A DNA stretch of 64,000 nt, from assembly GCA_965215855.1 (NCBI GenBank), contig CBDCER010000002.1:186001-250000 (forward strand). The letters run 5' to 3'. A program made the translations under genes and the position numbers. Source of the stretch: J027 sp965215855 (GTDB lineage Bacteria > Chloroflexota > Anaerolineae > Aggregatilineales > J027). The notes beneath the pieces are model-generated. The model was not told the DNA's origin, searched no databases, and saw only the letters and a program-made list of their open reading frames with translations. Shown here in pieces: positions 1 to 8,697 of this stretch (within the stretch, counting starts at the first letter, position 1; every line of letters starts with the position of its first letter).

Positions 1-537
1 GCACTGGAAGCTGTTATGGACGGTTATCAGGTCATGCCGATGGAGCAAGCGGCCCCTGTAGGCGATATTTTTGTGACAGCGACAGGCGACATCAATGTTA
101 TCGACACGCACCACATGGAAGCCATGAAACATGGTGCGATCATGGCAAACTCTGGTCATTTCAATGTCGAAATCAACATCGAAGGCCTGGAAAAGATGGC
201 CGCTGAAGAACCCCTGTTAGTCAATCGCCATGTTCAAGGTTATCAACTGAAGGATGGACGCGTTTTGTATCTGTTGGGTGAAGGCCGTCTGATTAATTTA
301 GCTGCCGCTGAAGGACACCCAGCCAGTGTGATGGATATGAGCTTTGCGAATCAGGCGCTTGGTGCAGAATATGTCATGCTTAATCATGACAAACTAGAAA
401 AACTAGTCTACACGATTCCCGAAGAGGTGGACCGCGAGATTGCCCGGTTGAAGTTGGAAGCGATGGGGGTGGGTATTGACATATTGACACCCGAACAAGT
501 GAACTATCTCAATCAATGGCAAGAAGGCACAAGTTAA
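1..537 (+). CDS. ahcY: Adenosylhomocysteinase, C-terminal part
   Basis: The frame is open from base 1, so the gene starts before the window and about 178 residues remain. The product hydrolyses S-adenosylhomocysteine to adenosine and homocysteine in the cytosolic methyl cycle. The first residues (ALEAVMDGYQVMPM) match the NAD-binding part of the family. Then come the stretch with HHMEAMKHGAIMANSGHF and the conserved end with LTPEQVNYLNQWQEGTS, close to the usual TEEQ..YL..W..GT tail. No damage is seen. The next gene starts about 110 bases later on the same strand, with no terminator visible between them. Confidence 0.95.
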   Translation, partial: ALEAVMDGYQVMPMEQAAPVGDIFVTATGDINVIDTHHMEAMKHGAIMANSGHFNVEINIEGLEKMAAEEPLLVNRHVQGYQLKDGRVLYLLGEGRLINLAAAEGHPASVMDMSFANQALGAEYVMLNHDKLEKLVYTIPEEVDREIARLKLEAMGVGIDILTPEQVNYLNQWQEGTS

Positions 538-646
538 TATCAAGTATCAAGGCAGCGTCGGGTAAACGTCAGTGAAGCTCTCTCAACGACAAAGCGTGGA
601 GTGTGGTAAACTTTCAACCCGACGCAAGTTTTACGGAGAACGAATA

Positions 647-3298
647 ATGGTTCGGAAATTGATGATAACCCTAGTGGCAGTTCTAGCTCTAACTGCCCTG
701 GTTGCACCTGTATCAGCCCAATCTATAGGGATGATGCCCGTGCGATTTGTCCATGCTGCGCCCGGTGTCGCAGCCGTGGACATCTATATTGATAACGATT
801 TGGTGGTCGCTGGCGCGACATACGGCACCGCAACACCGCACCTCAGCTTGCCTCTAGGTGAACATGTAATGATGCTAAATGCCGCTGGGGCTGGCCCGAC
901 TGGCGCTGAAATATTCAGCAGCAAAATGATGTTAACGGAACTTCGTGACGGCCTGCAACAGACAGCGATCATTCAGCCCGGCAGCAATGGATCACCGGAA
1001 GTCATCATGACCGAAGATGATCTGAATTCGGCACAATTGGGCCAAGCACGCTTGCATGTTATTCATGCGAATGTCGATATTGGCACTGTGGATCTGATTG
1101 GTAAGACCGGCGCGCCCATTGCCCAAGGCCTCAACTTCAATACCCCATCTGGTACTGTGAATCCACCAGTTAGCAGTTGGGATCTGGCAGTTGTGTCCAA
1201 TGGCGGTACGCTAGACGATATGTTACTAGACGTCGGCGAATTGAACTTCAACACTAATTTGCTCTACACAGTGATTTTGATTGGCACTGCCTCCGATCCC
1301 GATGTTATGGTGTTGAGTACCCCGCTGCAAGCTGACCCCGGCAGCGATGTCGTAATGACTAGCGTGGCCCATGGCAGTTCGGATGCGCCAGCTGTAGACA
1401 TCTATGCTGACGAAACAAAATTGTTCGTAGGTGTACAACCCGGTGATGTATTGCCGCATGTTCCACTACTGACTGGAGATTTGACTTTGACCGTGCGCGA
1501 GGCTGGTGCTGAAGCGAACAGTGATCCAGTCGCTAGTTCACGCATTAACCTGAGTAGTTCAACGGGCGCTGCCACCGTAGTTGCGATGGGTGCATTGGGC
1601 GACAATACGTTCACTTTCTCGATTTACGAAGACAGTGTGGCTGGATTAGCATCCAACATAAGCCGTGTCCGTGTCATTAATACCGTGCAGGCTGGCCCGG
1701 CCAGCGTCACCCTGAGCGATGGACAGGCACTCAGCGATGGCCTGCCTGTATTTGCCGCCAGCGATGCAGCGGATATTGCTCCGGGCCACTATAGTGCCCT
1801 CGCCAGCATCACAGGTGAAGGCGGTGCATTAGCCCTCGAACTTCCCGAGCAGCAGTTTAATGGCGGAAGCTACAATACCCTGTTGCTCTACGCCAATGCT
1901 GAAGCAGGGGTAAGTTTCAACACCACCGCGCTCAATCTGGCAATTGATAGCCTGCCAGGGGCACAACAGGGTGTGATCGCAGTCAGCAATGCTGACACAA
2001 GTCCACCATCGGATGAAACGACCGATACTTCCACCGAAACTACCGAGACAACCAGCGATTCAGCAACCGATACAACTTCAACTGAAACTGACACATCCGA
2101 AGCACCGCCATCTACGCCGCCGCCCGCGGTAAGCACTGGGCCTGGCCCATCATCGGGTGGTGCGCCGCAATTGGATACTGTTGTTCGAGCCACGGTTAAC
2201 ATTAACCCAGGTTCCAACCTGCAATGCCGGGAGTATCCGTCGGCGGATGCCAGATCGCTGGGATTAATTCCCAATGCCACGTCCCTGGAAGTTCGCGGCT
2301 ATGCTGGTCCGGCAGACCCAGAACTGGATACCCCTTATGTGCCGGTTGATCCTGAATTGTTTGAAGACCCTCTGGCAGCTGAAGATTGGGACGAAATTTG
2401 GGTTAGCGCCTATTGGCTGCCACCCGAAGGCGGCACGATTGACTGTTGGGTGCGGGCCGATTTTCTGATTATCACCTATCGCAACCGCTACCTACGCGAA
2501 CCTACCGACCTCTTTGCGCTGGAAGAAATCGAACTTCCTTTGCCCATCATTCAAATGATTCCGTTTAACTATCCAGCACAACCCGTGGATACGGTTATTA
2601 CGCCGCCAACACCTGTGCAAAATGATCCGATTGCCACTGTCAACGTGAATCCGGGTTCCAACCTGCATTTACGCCGGATGCCAGATGCCGATACCGAATC
2701 ACTGGCGCTGGTTCCTTCTGGGGCAGACCTTCTAATTCTGGCCCGCACGCCCATCATAGGTGAAGATGTGGGCGATGAAGACGAAGGTGATGAAACGCCG
2801 GTTGTGCCAGATATAGCATGGCTATATGTTGAGTATACCGACACGATCTCCGGCCTGATTGCAACAGGTTGGATTTCGTCACAGTACGTCATTTTGAGCC
2901 AGGGTGGTCGGAGCCTGGAATTGGAAGAAATTCCGGTTGCCGAATTCATTCTGCCAGGTGAAGTCCTTAGCACTGGCGCTCCTGGTACTGCACCAGCAAG
3001 TGGAGCTGGCGGAACATCTGCCCCGGTGACGGGAACCATCAACATCCCCGAAGGTTCCAACCTAAATATGTACGATATCCCCAGTACTACTGGCACGTTG
3101 CTGCGCTCCTTGACAGCAGGCACAACGGTGACGGTGTTGGGTCGCAATGGCGACGGCACATGGCTTAATGTGCGCTATGAGGCATTGGGCGAAGGTGTCT
3201 GGCTGGGTTGGGTCAATAATGCTGGTGGTTGGGTAACCGTCCCAGTACCAATTAGAGACCTACCAATCACAAATGGTGACCCGGATACAATGCCATAG
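647..3298 (+). CDS. Secreted DUF4397 / SH3b repeat protein
   Basis: An 883-residue exported protein of unknown role, probably on the cell surface. ATG 647 is chosen because GGAG sits 8 bases upstream and a clean signal peptide follows (MVRKLMITLVAVLALTAL, cleavage after VSAQ); the open frame extends upstream to 572 without such features. The first half has DUF4397-type repeats (VRFVHAAPGVAAVDIYID near residue 35, ARLHVIHANVDIGTVDL, then SVAHGSSDAPAVDIYAD, and a weaker fourth unit). A Thr/Ser/Pro-rich linker near residues 460-510 follows, then three SH3b-like modules, each opening with N(I/V)xxGSNL. SH3b modules often bind cell wall or glycans; that role here is inference. A strong terminator follows the stop. 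Confidence 0.85.
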   Translation: MVRKLMITLVAVLALTALVAPVSAQSIGMMPVRFVHAAPGVAAVDIYIDNDLVVAGATYGTATPHLSLPLGEHVMMLNAAGAGPTGAEIFSSKMMLTELRDGLQQTAIIQPGSNGSPEVIMTEDDLNSAQLGQARLHVIHANVDIGTVDLIGKTGAPIAQGLNFNTPSGTVNPPVSSWDLAVVSNGGTLDDMLLDVGELNFNTNLLYTVILIGTASDPDVMVLSTPLQADPGSDVVMTSVAHGSSDAPAVDIYADETKLFVGVQPGDVLPHVPLLTGDLTLTVREAGAEANSDPVASSRINLSSSTGAATVVAMGALGDNTFTFSIYEDSVAGLASNISRVRVINTVQAGPASVTLSDGQALSDGLPVFAASDAADIAPGHYSALASITGEGGALALELPEQQFNGGSYNTLLLYANAEAGVSFNTTALNLAIDSLPGAQQGVIAVSNADTSPPSDETTDTSTETTETTSDSATDTTSTETDTSEAPPSTPPPAVSTGPGPSSGGAPQLDTVVRATVNINPGSNLQCREYPSADARSLGLIPNATSLEVRGYAGPADPELDTPYVPVDPELFEDPLAAEDWDEIWVSAYWLPPEGGTIDCWVRADFLIITYRNRYLREPTDLFALEEIELPLPIIQMIPFNYPAQPVDTVITPPTPVQNDPIATVNVNPGSNLHLRRMPDADTESLALVPSGADLLILARTPIIGEDVGDEDEGDETPVVPDIAWLYVEYTDTISGLIATGWISSQYVILSQGGRSLELEEIPVAEFILPGEVLSTGAPGTAPASGAGGTSAPVTGTINIPEGSNLNMYDIPSTTGTLLRSLTAGTTVTVLGRNGDGTWLNVRYEALGEGVWLGWVNNAGGWVTVPVPIRDLPITNGDPDTMP

Positions 3299-3320
3299 AC
3301 CCGTATCCCATCATAGAAAC

Positions 3321-3349
3321 AAAACCGCCCGTAAGTTTGGGCGGTTTTT
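3321..3349. terminator. Bidirectional rho-independent terminator
   Basis: A perfect 10-bp stem AAAACCGCCC / GGGCGGTTTT with an 8-base loop. On the + strand it ends in TTTTT; on the - strand the A-run supplies the U tract. It lies between the converging stops of the DUF4397 protein (3298) and the DsbA-like gene (3374) and can serve both. Confidence 0.85.
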
Positions 3350-3373
3350 GGTTAATGGACACGCTACCGACGA

Positions 3374-4120
3374 TTAGCCGCCGCTGTTGGCGCTGGCAAT
3401 GACCGCGCTGATCGCCTGATAGCTACGGCTTTCAAGCAACGTCCAGGTAGCGCCATTATCCAGGCTATAGGCAATCGATGGTGTCCCGGTAATCTGAAGG
3501 CGCCGTGCCATGTTATCGGTCTTGGAGGTTGCTTCACGCGGGCGGCCCGAATTCGTACACCGCTCAAATTGGTCAGCCTCCAAACCCATCGCATCAGCCA
3601 TATCAACCATCCGGTCTTGCTCAAAGGCTTCCGGTGACTCGGCAGCAGCTAACTCGAACAGTTCATCATGAAATTGCCAAAAAGCACCCTGTTCACCCGC
3701 ACATAGCGCGGCTACAGCCGCAGTTTGGGAATAGGGTGGCCTCACACCATCCATAGGACGATACTCAAACCGCGCCTGACCGGTACTGACAAAATCGTTG
3801 ATGATACCTTTGGCAGTCGGATGAAACTCAAGGCAATAGGAGCATGAAAAGTCGGAAAATTCGGCAATGATAACAGGTGCGTCTTCGCTGCCGATATAAG
3901 GGATGAAATCGTCGGTCAGGCCACGGTCTTCAATTAACAAATAGGTTCCATAGCAATCTTCGTCGCTGGCCTCGCACACATCGACATCAGCTTCTCGTTG
4001 TACCAACAAAATGACCACTGCGGCCAGTATCACGGCCACCACTGCACCGCCGGCCATCAACAACATCTGTTGTTGCTTCTTCTGTTGTTGTTGCTTTTTG
4101 GTTACTCGTTTCTTCGCCAT
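3374..4120 (-). CDS. Membrane-anchored DsbA-like thioredoxin-fold protein
   Basis: A 248-residue thiol-disulfide oxidoreductase-like protein. It starts with a Lys/Gln-rich cytoplasmic head of about 20 residues, then one membrane span (GGAVVAVILAAVVILLVQ), so the catalytic domain faces outside. The active site is CSYC in FSDFSCSYCLEFHP, and a cis-Pro loop (TGTPSIAYS) appears near the C-terminus, as in the thioredoxin_4/DsbA group. A strong Shine-Dalgarno (AGGAGG, 4131-4136) fixes the start. Two more cysteines (VCEASDEDCYG) lie between the anchor and the domain, and another pair (ALCAGE, ERCTNS) lies in the helical insert. Oxidase versus reductase function cannot be told from sequence. The gene is monocistronic. 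Confidence 0.85.
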   Translation of the reverse strand: MAKKRVTKKQQQQKKQQQMLLMAGGAVVAVILAAVVILLVQREADVDVCEASDEDCYGTYLLIEDRGLTDDFIPYIGSEDAPVIIAEFSDFSCSYCLEFHPTAKGIINDFVSTGQARFEYRPMDGVRPPYSQTAAVAALCAGEQGAFWQFHDELFELAAAESPEAFEQDRMVDMADAMGLEADQFERCTNSGRPREATSKTDNMARRLQITGTPSIAYSLDNGATWTLLESRSYQAISAVIASANSGG

Positions 4121-4205
4121 CGAGATCAGTCCTCCTTCAAGATGGATTAGCGTCTTATGTAGCCCAACAATCTAGCACGAGATCATGAGAAATCAATGAG
4201 AAATT

Positions 4206-4853
4206 TCAGTTCTGTTCAGAAGATAGCCGCGTTGGACGGGAATTGAACTTCAGAAACGGGATCATCCAGGGCACACGGGATTGATAGGCAACATAAGCCT
4301 CACCGAAGGTTCGCCGCAACTTCTGTTCTTCAAGAATTGATCCGAGTGTAAAGTAAATGGTCGTGCCAATGGCGAAACCCAACCATCCGGCAGACATGGT
4401 GGGTGTGGGCCAAATCACCATCAGGCTAAATGTATACAATGGATGGCGCACAATATTGTAAACGCCCGCCAACTGTAAGTTCTCAGGGGGCAGCGGCAAA
4501 GAATCACCGTTCCACCACGCCGCCGCCTGCGGCAACCCCAGGAATCGACTCCCGTCTATTTGCAATAGCGACAATGTGAGACCCACGACTCCCAGAGCTT
4601 GAATGGCCCTTAACAATAGACTCCAGGGAGCGGCAACGTGCCAAATCGTGTCACCAGCCTGTGTATATATCACCCAGAATACCGGCAATAGTGTAATAGT
4701 AGACACGATATTGTAGAACAGGCGATATAATCCCAAATAGGCGCGTTCGCCCATTATGTTCAGAAACAGGCGTTTCATGCCAAACGCCGCTAATAGACTA
4801 TGCAGCCCACCATACGCCAACAACACGCCTAAAACCAGCCAAATCTCTTGCAT
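4206..4853 (-). CDS. Isoprenylcysteine methyltransferase-like / NnrU-like membrane protein
   Basis: About 215 residues with several membrane spans. The C-terminal half carries the ICMT/PEMT-type SAM-binding signature: NIVRHPLYTFSLMVIWP, then EEQKLRRTFGEAYVAYQSRVP, which is typical of this superfamily of membrane methyltransferases. The substrate is unknown; bacterial members act on lipids, heme or small molecules, or are uncharacterised. ATG 4853 (MQEIWLVLG) is preferred because a GAGG-like ribosome site precedes it; ATG 4886 would add 11 polar residues. It is divergent from the nucleoside phosphorylase gene, with a shared gap of only about 65 bases that should hold both promoters. Confidence 0.7.
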   Translation of the reverse strand: MQEIWLVLGVLLAYGGLHSLLAAFGMKRLFLNIMGERAYLGLYRLFYNIVSTITLLPVFWVIYTQAGDTIWHVAAPWSLLLRAIQALGVVGLTLSLLQIDGSRFLGLPQAAAWWNGDSLPLPPENLQLAGVYNIVRHPLYTFSLMVIWPTPTMSAGWLGFAIGTTIYFTLGSILEEQKLRRTFGEAYVAYQSRVPWMIPFLKFNSRPTRLSSEQN

Positions 4854-4917
4854 AAACCTCGAATCCTCACCTATACTCAATTCCAAGTTGGTTAATTATT
4901 ACCTAAAGAGCGCAATT

Positions 4918-6276
4918 ATGAGACCCCGTTTCAAAGAATCCATGAAAACACTAAACGCGGTTGAGATTATTGTCCGCAAACGGGACAACATCGAACTCTC
5001 GACCGACCAAATCTACTTCTTCATCGACGAATACACTGCTGATCGCATCCCCGATTACCAGGCAGCGGCGTGGCTGATGGCTGTTTTGCTTAATGGAATG
5101 ACGCGCCGGGAGACGGTCGATCTTACGATGGCGATGGCCCAAAGCGGTGACACCATTGACCTCTCTGGGGTTGTGCCGTTTGCGGTAGATAAGCACTCAA
5201 CAGGTGGCGTGGGAGATAAGACTTCGCTGATTGTGCTGCCGATGGTGGCGGCATGTGGCGTCCCAGTCGCCAAAATGAGTGGCCGCAGCCTGGGTCACAC
5301 TGGTGGCACTATTGACAAACTGGAATCAATTCGCGGCTTTCAGGCCGAGCTATCTATCGATCAATTTAAGAAACTAGCACAGGATAATCAACTGGTTATT
5401 GCTGGGCAGACCGCAAATCTCGCCCCAGCGGATAAATCGCTATATGCTCTGCGCGATGTGACGGCCACAGTTCCCAGTATGCCCCTTATTGCCAGTAGCA
5501 TCATGAGCAAGAAGCTGGCAGCGGGGGCCGATGCAATTGTGCTGGATGTGAAGGTTGGCGAAGGGGCTTTCATGCGGACGATTGATGAAGCCCGCACCCT
5601 GGCCCAAACCATGGTCGATATTGGCGTGTCGGTTGGCAAGGCAGTTACCGCCCTACTCTCCGATATGAATCAGCCGTTGGGACGCATGGCTGGCAATGCG
5701 CTGGAAGTGCGCGAAGCGATTGAAACACTGCGCGGCGCTGGCCCTCCTGATTTACTAGAACACTGTCTGGTGATTGCAGGCCACATGCTGATTCTGTCGC
5801 CATATAGCGACTTCAATCAATTGGACGAAGCCAAAGCCGCCGCTATGCAATCTATAACTGATGGCAGCGCATTGGCGAAGTTCCAGGGCATGATTACGGC
5901 ACAGGGAGGCAACGCCAACCAGATTGACCGCCCAGAACTGTTGCCCCAAGCGCGGCTGCAAGATACCATCGCTGCGCCTAAGTCGGGCTATGTTGCCAAA
6001 CTGGATGCTCGGCAGATTGGCCGCGCGGTGGTCGACTTGGGCGGCGGGCGCGAGGTGAAGGGTCAGCCGATAGACTATGCTGTCGGAGTTGAAACACTCT
6101 GCAAAGTAGGCAATCAGGTGGAAGCAGGCGATTTGTTATTCAGAGTCCACGCTAATGACGAAAAACGGCTGGATATGGCAATGGGATGGCTGGAGCAACA
6201 CGTCTATACTATCAGCGACGCCCCGGTGGAGCCATTGCCGTTGTTCTATGAGACGGTGAAAGGGCGGCCTGGTTAA
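4918..6276 (+). CDS. pdp: Pyrimidine-nucleoside (thymidine) phosphorylase
   Basis: About 452 residues. It phosphorolyses pyrimidine (deoxy)nucleosides to base and (deoxy)ribose-1-phosphate for nucleoside salvage in the cytosol. The family signature is clear: the N-terminal EIIVRKRD and FFIDEY region, DKHSTGGVGDKTSL phosphate-binding loop, KMSGRSLGHTGGTIDKLES, SSIMSKKLAAGADAIVLDVKVG, and the C-terminal alpha/beta domain (AAPKSGYVAKLDARQIG). Length matches the family. ATG 4918 and ATG 4942 are both possible; the latter (MKTLNAVEIIV) aligns better with usual family starts. It cannot be separated from deoA-type thymidine phosphorylase by eye. It converges with the EamA gene 4 bases downstream. 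Confidence 0.9.
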   Translation: MRPRFKESMKTLNAVEIIVRKRDNIELSTDQIYFFIDEYTADRIPDYQAAAWLMAVLLNGMTRRETVDLTMAMAQSGDTIDLSGVVPFAVDKHSTGGVGDKTSLIVLPMVAACGVPVAKMSGRSLGHTGGTIDKLESIRGFQAELSIDQFKKLAQDNQLVIAGQTANLAPADKSLYALRDVTATVPSMPLIASSIMSKKLAAGADAIVLDVKVGEGAFMRTIDEARTLAQTMVDIGVSVGKAVTALLSDMNQPLGRMAGNALEVREAIETLRGAGPPDLLEHCLVIAGHMLILSPYSDFNQLDEAKAAAMQSITDGSALAKFQGMITAQGGNANQIDRPELLPQARLQDTIAAPKSGYVAKLDARQIGRAVVDLGGGREVKGQPIDYAVGVETLCKVGNQVEAGDLLFRVHANDEKRLDMAMGWLEQHVYTISDAPVEPLPLFYETVKGRPG

Positions 6277-6280
6277 TCGC

Positions 6281-7192
6281 CTACAAAAAAAGTAGTGCTG
6301 TTCCCGCAAATGCAATAATTGTGCCAACAACTGCTCGCACGCTGATATTCTCGTTGAACATCCAGTAGCCCACTGGCAGCAGGAATATCGGCGTGAGGCT
6401 CATTAAGGTCGAAGCGACACCTACTGGCGCTTTCTGAACCGCGACCAAAGAAAACCACACCCCCACCACTGGCCCAGAGATAACAGCTCCCATCATTTTC
6501 CAAAAGGCACGAGGATGGGCACGCACCTTGCGAAAGCTACTGATCACCTGTCCCTGAAAGGTGGTGAATATCCAAATCATGATTGTTGCAGCTAGCAGGC
6601 GAATGACCAACCCGGACACAGGCGAAAAATCATTCTCCAGCCCCAGCTTGGCTGTAACTAGCCCTCCAGCCTGACCGACTGCGCCCCCAAAGCCAAATAA
6701 CACGCCGACTAAATAGTAGCGTGGTTGTCGTTCAGGAGTAGTTTTATCTGACGTGCGGCCATCCCGTGACACGACCCAAGCTACACCACCTACCGTCAGG
6801 GCAATGCCCAACAACTGCTGTCCCACGAGATGTTCTTCCAGGAATATCCAGGCCAAGGTCAGCCCAATGACTGGGTGGAGCGCCATCATCAGCATCGATA
6901 TACGTGGCCCGATCATCACAAACGCCTGAAATAGCAGGGCATCGCCGAATACGAAGCCGATAAGACCCGATAACGATAGCCATCCCCAATGCGAGAATTC
7001 AGCATCAATTGGTAAAAGTTGACCCGTTGAAATCCAGTGAAATGCGACCACAAATGACAATGCCAGCAATAGCCGCACGCGGTTGACAAGTGGCGAGCCA
7101 AGCTCGCGCCCGGCCAGCGTGAAAAGCGTGGAGCCGAAACTGAAGCAAATCGCCGTGCCGAGCGCCGCCAATTCGCCAAGATAATTGTTCAT
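6281..7192 (-). CDS. EamA/DMT-family transporter
   Basis: 303 residues with about ten hydrophobic segments in two halves, the layout of drug/metabolite transporters with two EamA domains. Family-like stretches are GWLSLSGLIGFVFGDALLFQAF and LTPIFLLPVGYWMFNE in the second repeat. The substrate is unknown. Its ATG overlaps the stop of the O-antigen-ligase-like gene by four bases (ATGA), so translation is coupled and it is the last gene of the glycan-related operon. That context suggests it may move an envelope or glycan precursor, but this is inference. Confidence 0.8.
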   Translation of the reverse strand: MNNYLGELAALGTAICFSFGSTLFTLAGRELGSPLVNRVRLLLALSFVVAFHWISTGQLLPIDAEFSHWGWLSLSGLIGFVFGDALLFQAFVMIGPRISMLMMALHPVIGLTLAWIFLEEHLVGQQLLGIALTVGGVAWVVSRDGRTSDKTTPERQPRYYLVGVLFGFGGAVGQAGGLVTAKLGLENDFSPVSGLVIRLLAATIMIWIFTTFQGQVISSFRKVRAHPRAFWKMMGAVISGPVVGVWFSLVAVQKAPVGVASTLMSLTPIFLLPVGYWMFNENISVRAVVGTIIAFAGTALLFL

Positions 7193-8697
7193 GAGCAGTT
7201 ACTTTCAAGGTCGGCAAGCTGATCTTTCGGCTGCAACAATAGGGAGGGTGGGACGCCATGATAATCGGGCACTTCATTTTCAGGGGTGTTCATACGGATT
7301 GCCGCCAAAAACAGGCCAATATAGAGCCAGAGCGTAAGCGAAATGGCTTGGAATTCGATATTGAAATAGAAATGATCGAAGATGCCGCCGACCATTGCCG
7401 CGGCAATGCCTGCAATCAGGCCAAACCAGATGTCGTTGATAGAATCGTCCAACATGACGGCAGCACGATTTAAAAAACCATAGACGAAGATGCTGGCAAT
7501 TGTTACCAGATAGGCTATGAGGCCGATGAGGCCAGCGTTGGCAGCGATGGTCAGATAGGTGTTGGCGACACCCAGATACAAGTCAATATCGGGCGGGGCG
7601 CTGAAACCCACGCCCAGTGTGGGATAACGCCCAATGAGCGCCAACGCATCTCTATATTCACCAAAGCGCATCTGGGTTTCCAGGTCAGCTCCAGTAAACC
7701 CGGCAATCAGGCGTTCGGCAAAAGCTTGTGTGGGCGGTAAGAAAGGAGCAAGCGCAGCAATAGCAGCCATCAGCCAGATCAATTTGCGGTAGCGGATCAG
7801 CGCCACGAACCCAATCCCGGCTGCGAGCCCCAGCATGGAGCCACGAGAATTGGAGAGAAATAGACCTAATCCGATCAGGCCAAACAAGCCAAACCCTATC
7901 CATTGATAGCGAAAAATTGGTTTGCGGGCGAGCATCTGAGGCGCGGTCAACGCTCCGACCATCATCAGAAATCCACCAAAAGCATTGGGGTCGATCCATG
8001 TGCCGATGGCACGTTCAATGCCGCGAGCAACCGCATCCTCGCGGTAATGGAGAACGCCACCGACGGGATAACCAATGCGCCCTAGACGATTAAGGATACT
8101 CTCAGCAGTGAAATCATTAAGGAACCACAGGAAAGCGCCCACTGTGGCAGCAGCAGCTCCAATGAGCATAAAAGCTCCGGCCATGCGGCGCAACGAGTCC
8201 TGGGTACGAATCACATCCACTATAATGAGACCCAGGACAATATTGCCTATCAAGCCTACAAAACGTCGCAACACGCCTGGCGTTAGGGGTGCATTCGCCA
8301 TGCCACGAATAAACGCGCCCAAGATGATGAGGATGAAGACCACCAAAACCAAATGTACTGGCGTCGAGCGCAAACCAAAGCGGCGTCCGGTCATCCATTG
8401 AAACAAATAGACCAACAGAAATGTCCCCAACGTCACATCAATCAGTGAGGGTGTCAAAGCAATTTTGACGGGCAATGTGCCATAAGGCAGTAGACCCACC
8501 GTCGCTAGCAAAACGACCAAAGCCGCATCCAGATTACTAAGCGCCAGCAGGCCAATCATTAACGCCACAACTGCCGCAAAGGTCATCACTGGCCCGGCCA
8601 TTACTAGCACCAGTGCCAATATGACGCCAGACAATCCCAATAGCGCCCCAACACTGGTGGCATAAGTCCGGCGACGCTCGGTCAGATTAAGCTGCAT
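7189..8697 (-). CDS. O-antigen ligase/polymerase-like membrane protein
   Basis: 502 residues, mostly hydrophobic with about 11-12 spans and one large extracytoplasmic loop. The layout and the segment FLSNSRGSMLGLAAGIGF followed by GEYRDALALIGRYPTLGVGF are typical of the O-antigen ligase (WaaL/Wzy-C) superfamily, which joins glycan chains to a carrier or polymerises repeat units outside the membrane. It overlaps the YfhO-like gene by 11 bases and the EamA transporter by 4, so all are one transcript. A Gram-negative LPS need not exist here; the acceptor may be a protein or another surface glycan. Confidence 0.8.
   Translation of the reverse strand: MQLNLTERRRTYATSVGALLGLSGVILALVLVMAGPVMTFAAVVALMIGLLALSNLDAALVVLLATVGLLPYGTLPVKIALTPSLIDVTLGTFLLVYLFQWMTGRRFGLRSTPVHLVLVVFILIILGAFIRGMANAPLTPGVLRRFVGLIGNIVLGLIIVDVIRTQDSLRRMAGAFMLIGAAAATVGAFLWFLNDFTAESILNRLGRIGYPVGGVLHYREDAVARGIERAIGTWIDPNAFGGFLMMVGALTAPQMLARKPIFRYQWIGFGLFGLIGLGLFLSNSRGSMLGLAAGIGFVALIRYRKLIWLMAAIAALAPFLPPTQAFAERLIAGFTGADLETQMRFGEYRDALALIGRYPTLGVGFSAPPDIDLYLGVANTYLTIAANAGLIGLIAYLVTIASIFVYGFLNRAAVMLDDSINDIWFGLIAGIAAAMVGGIFDHFYFNIEFQAISLTLWLYIGLFLAAIRMNTPENEVPDYHGVPPSLLLQPKDQLADLESNCS

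Noticed and set aside
2569..3159. A 196-codon antisense frame in the SH3b gene
   Set aside because: No signal or family pattern; opposite to a well-supported secreted protein.
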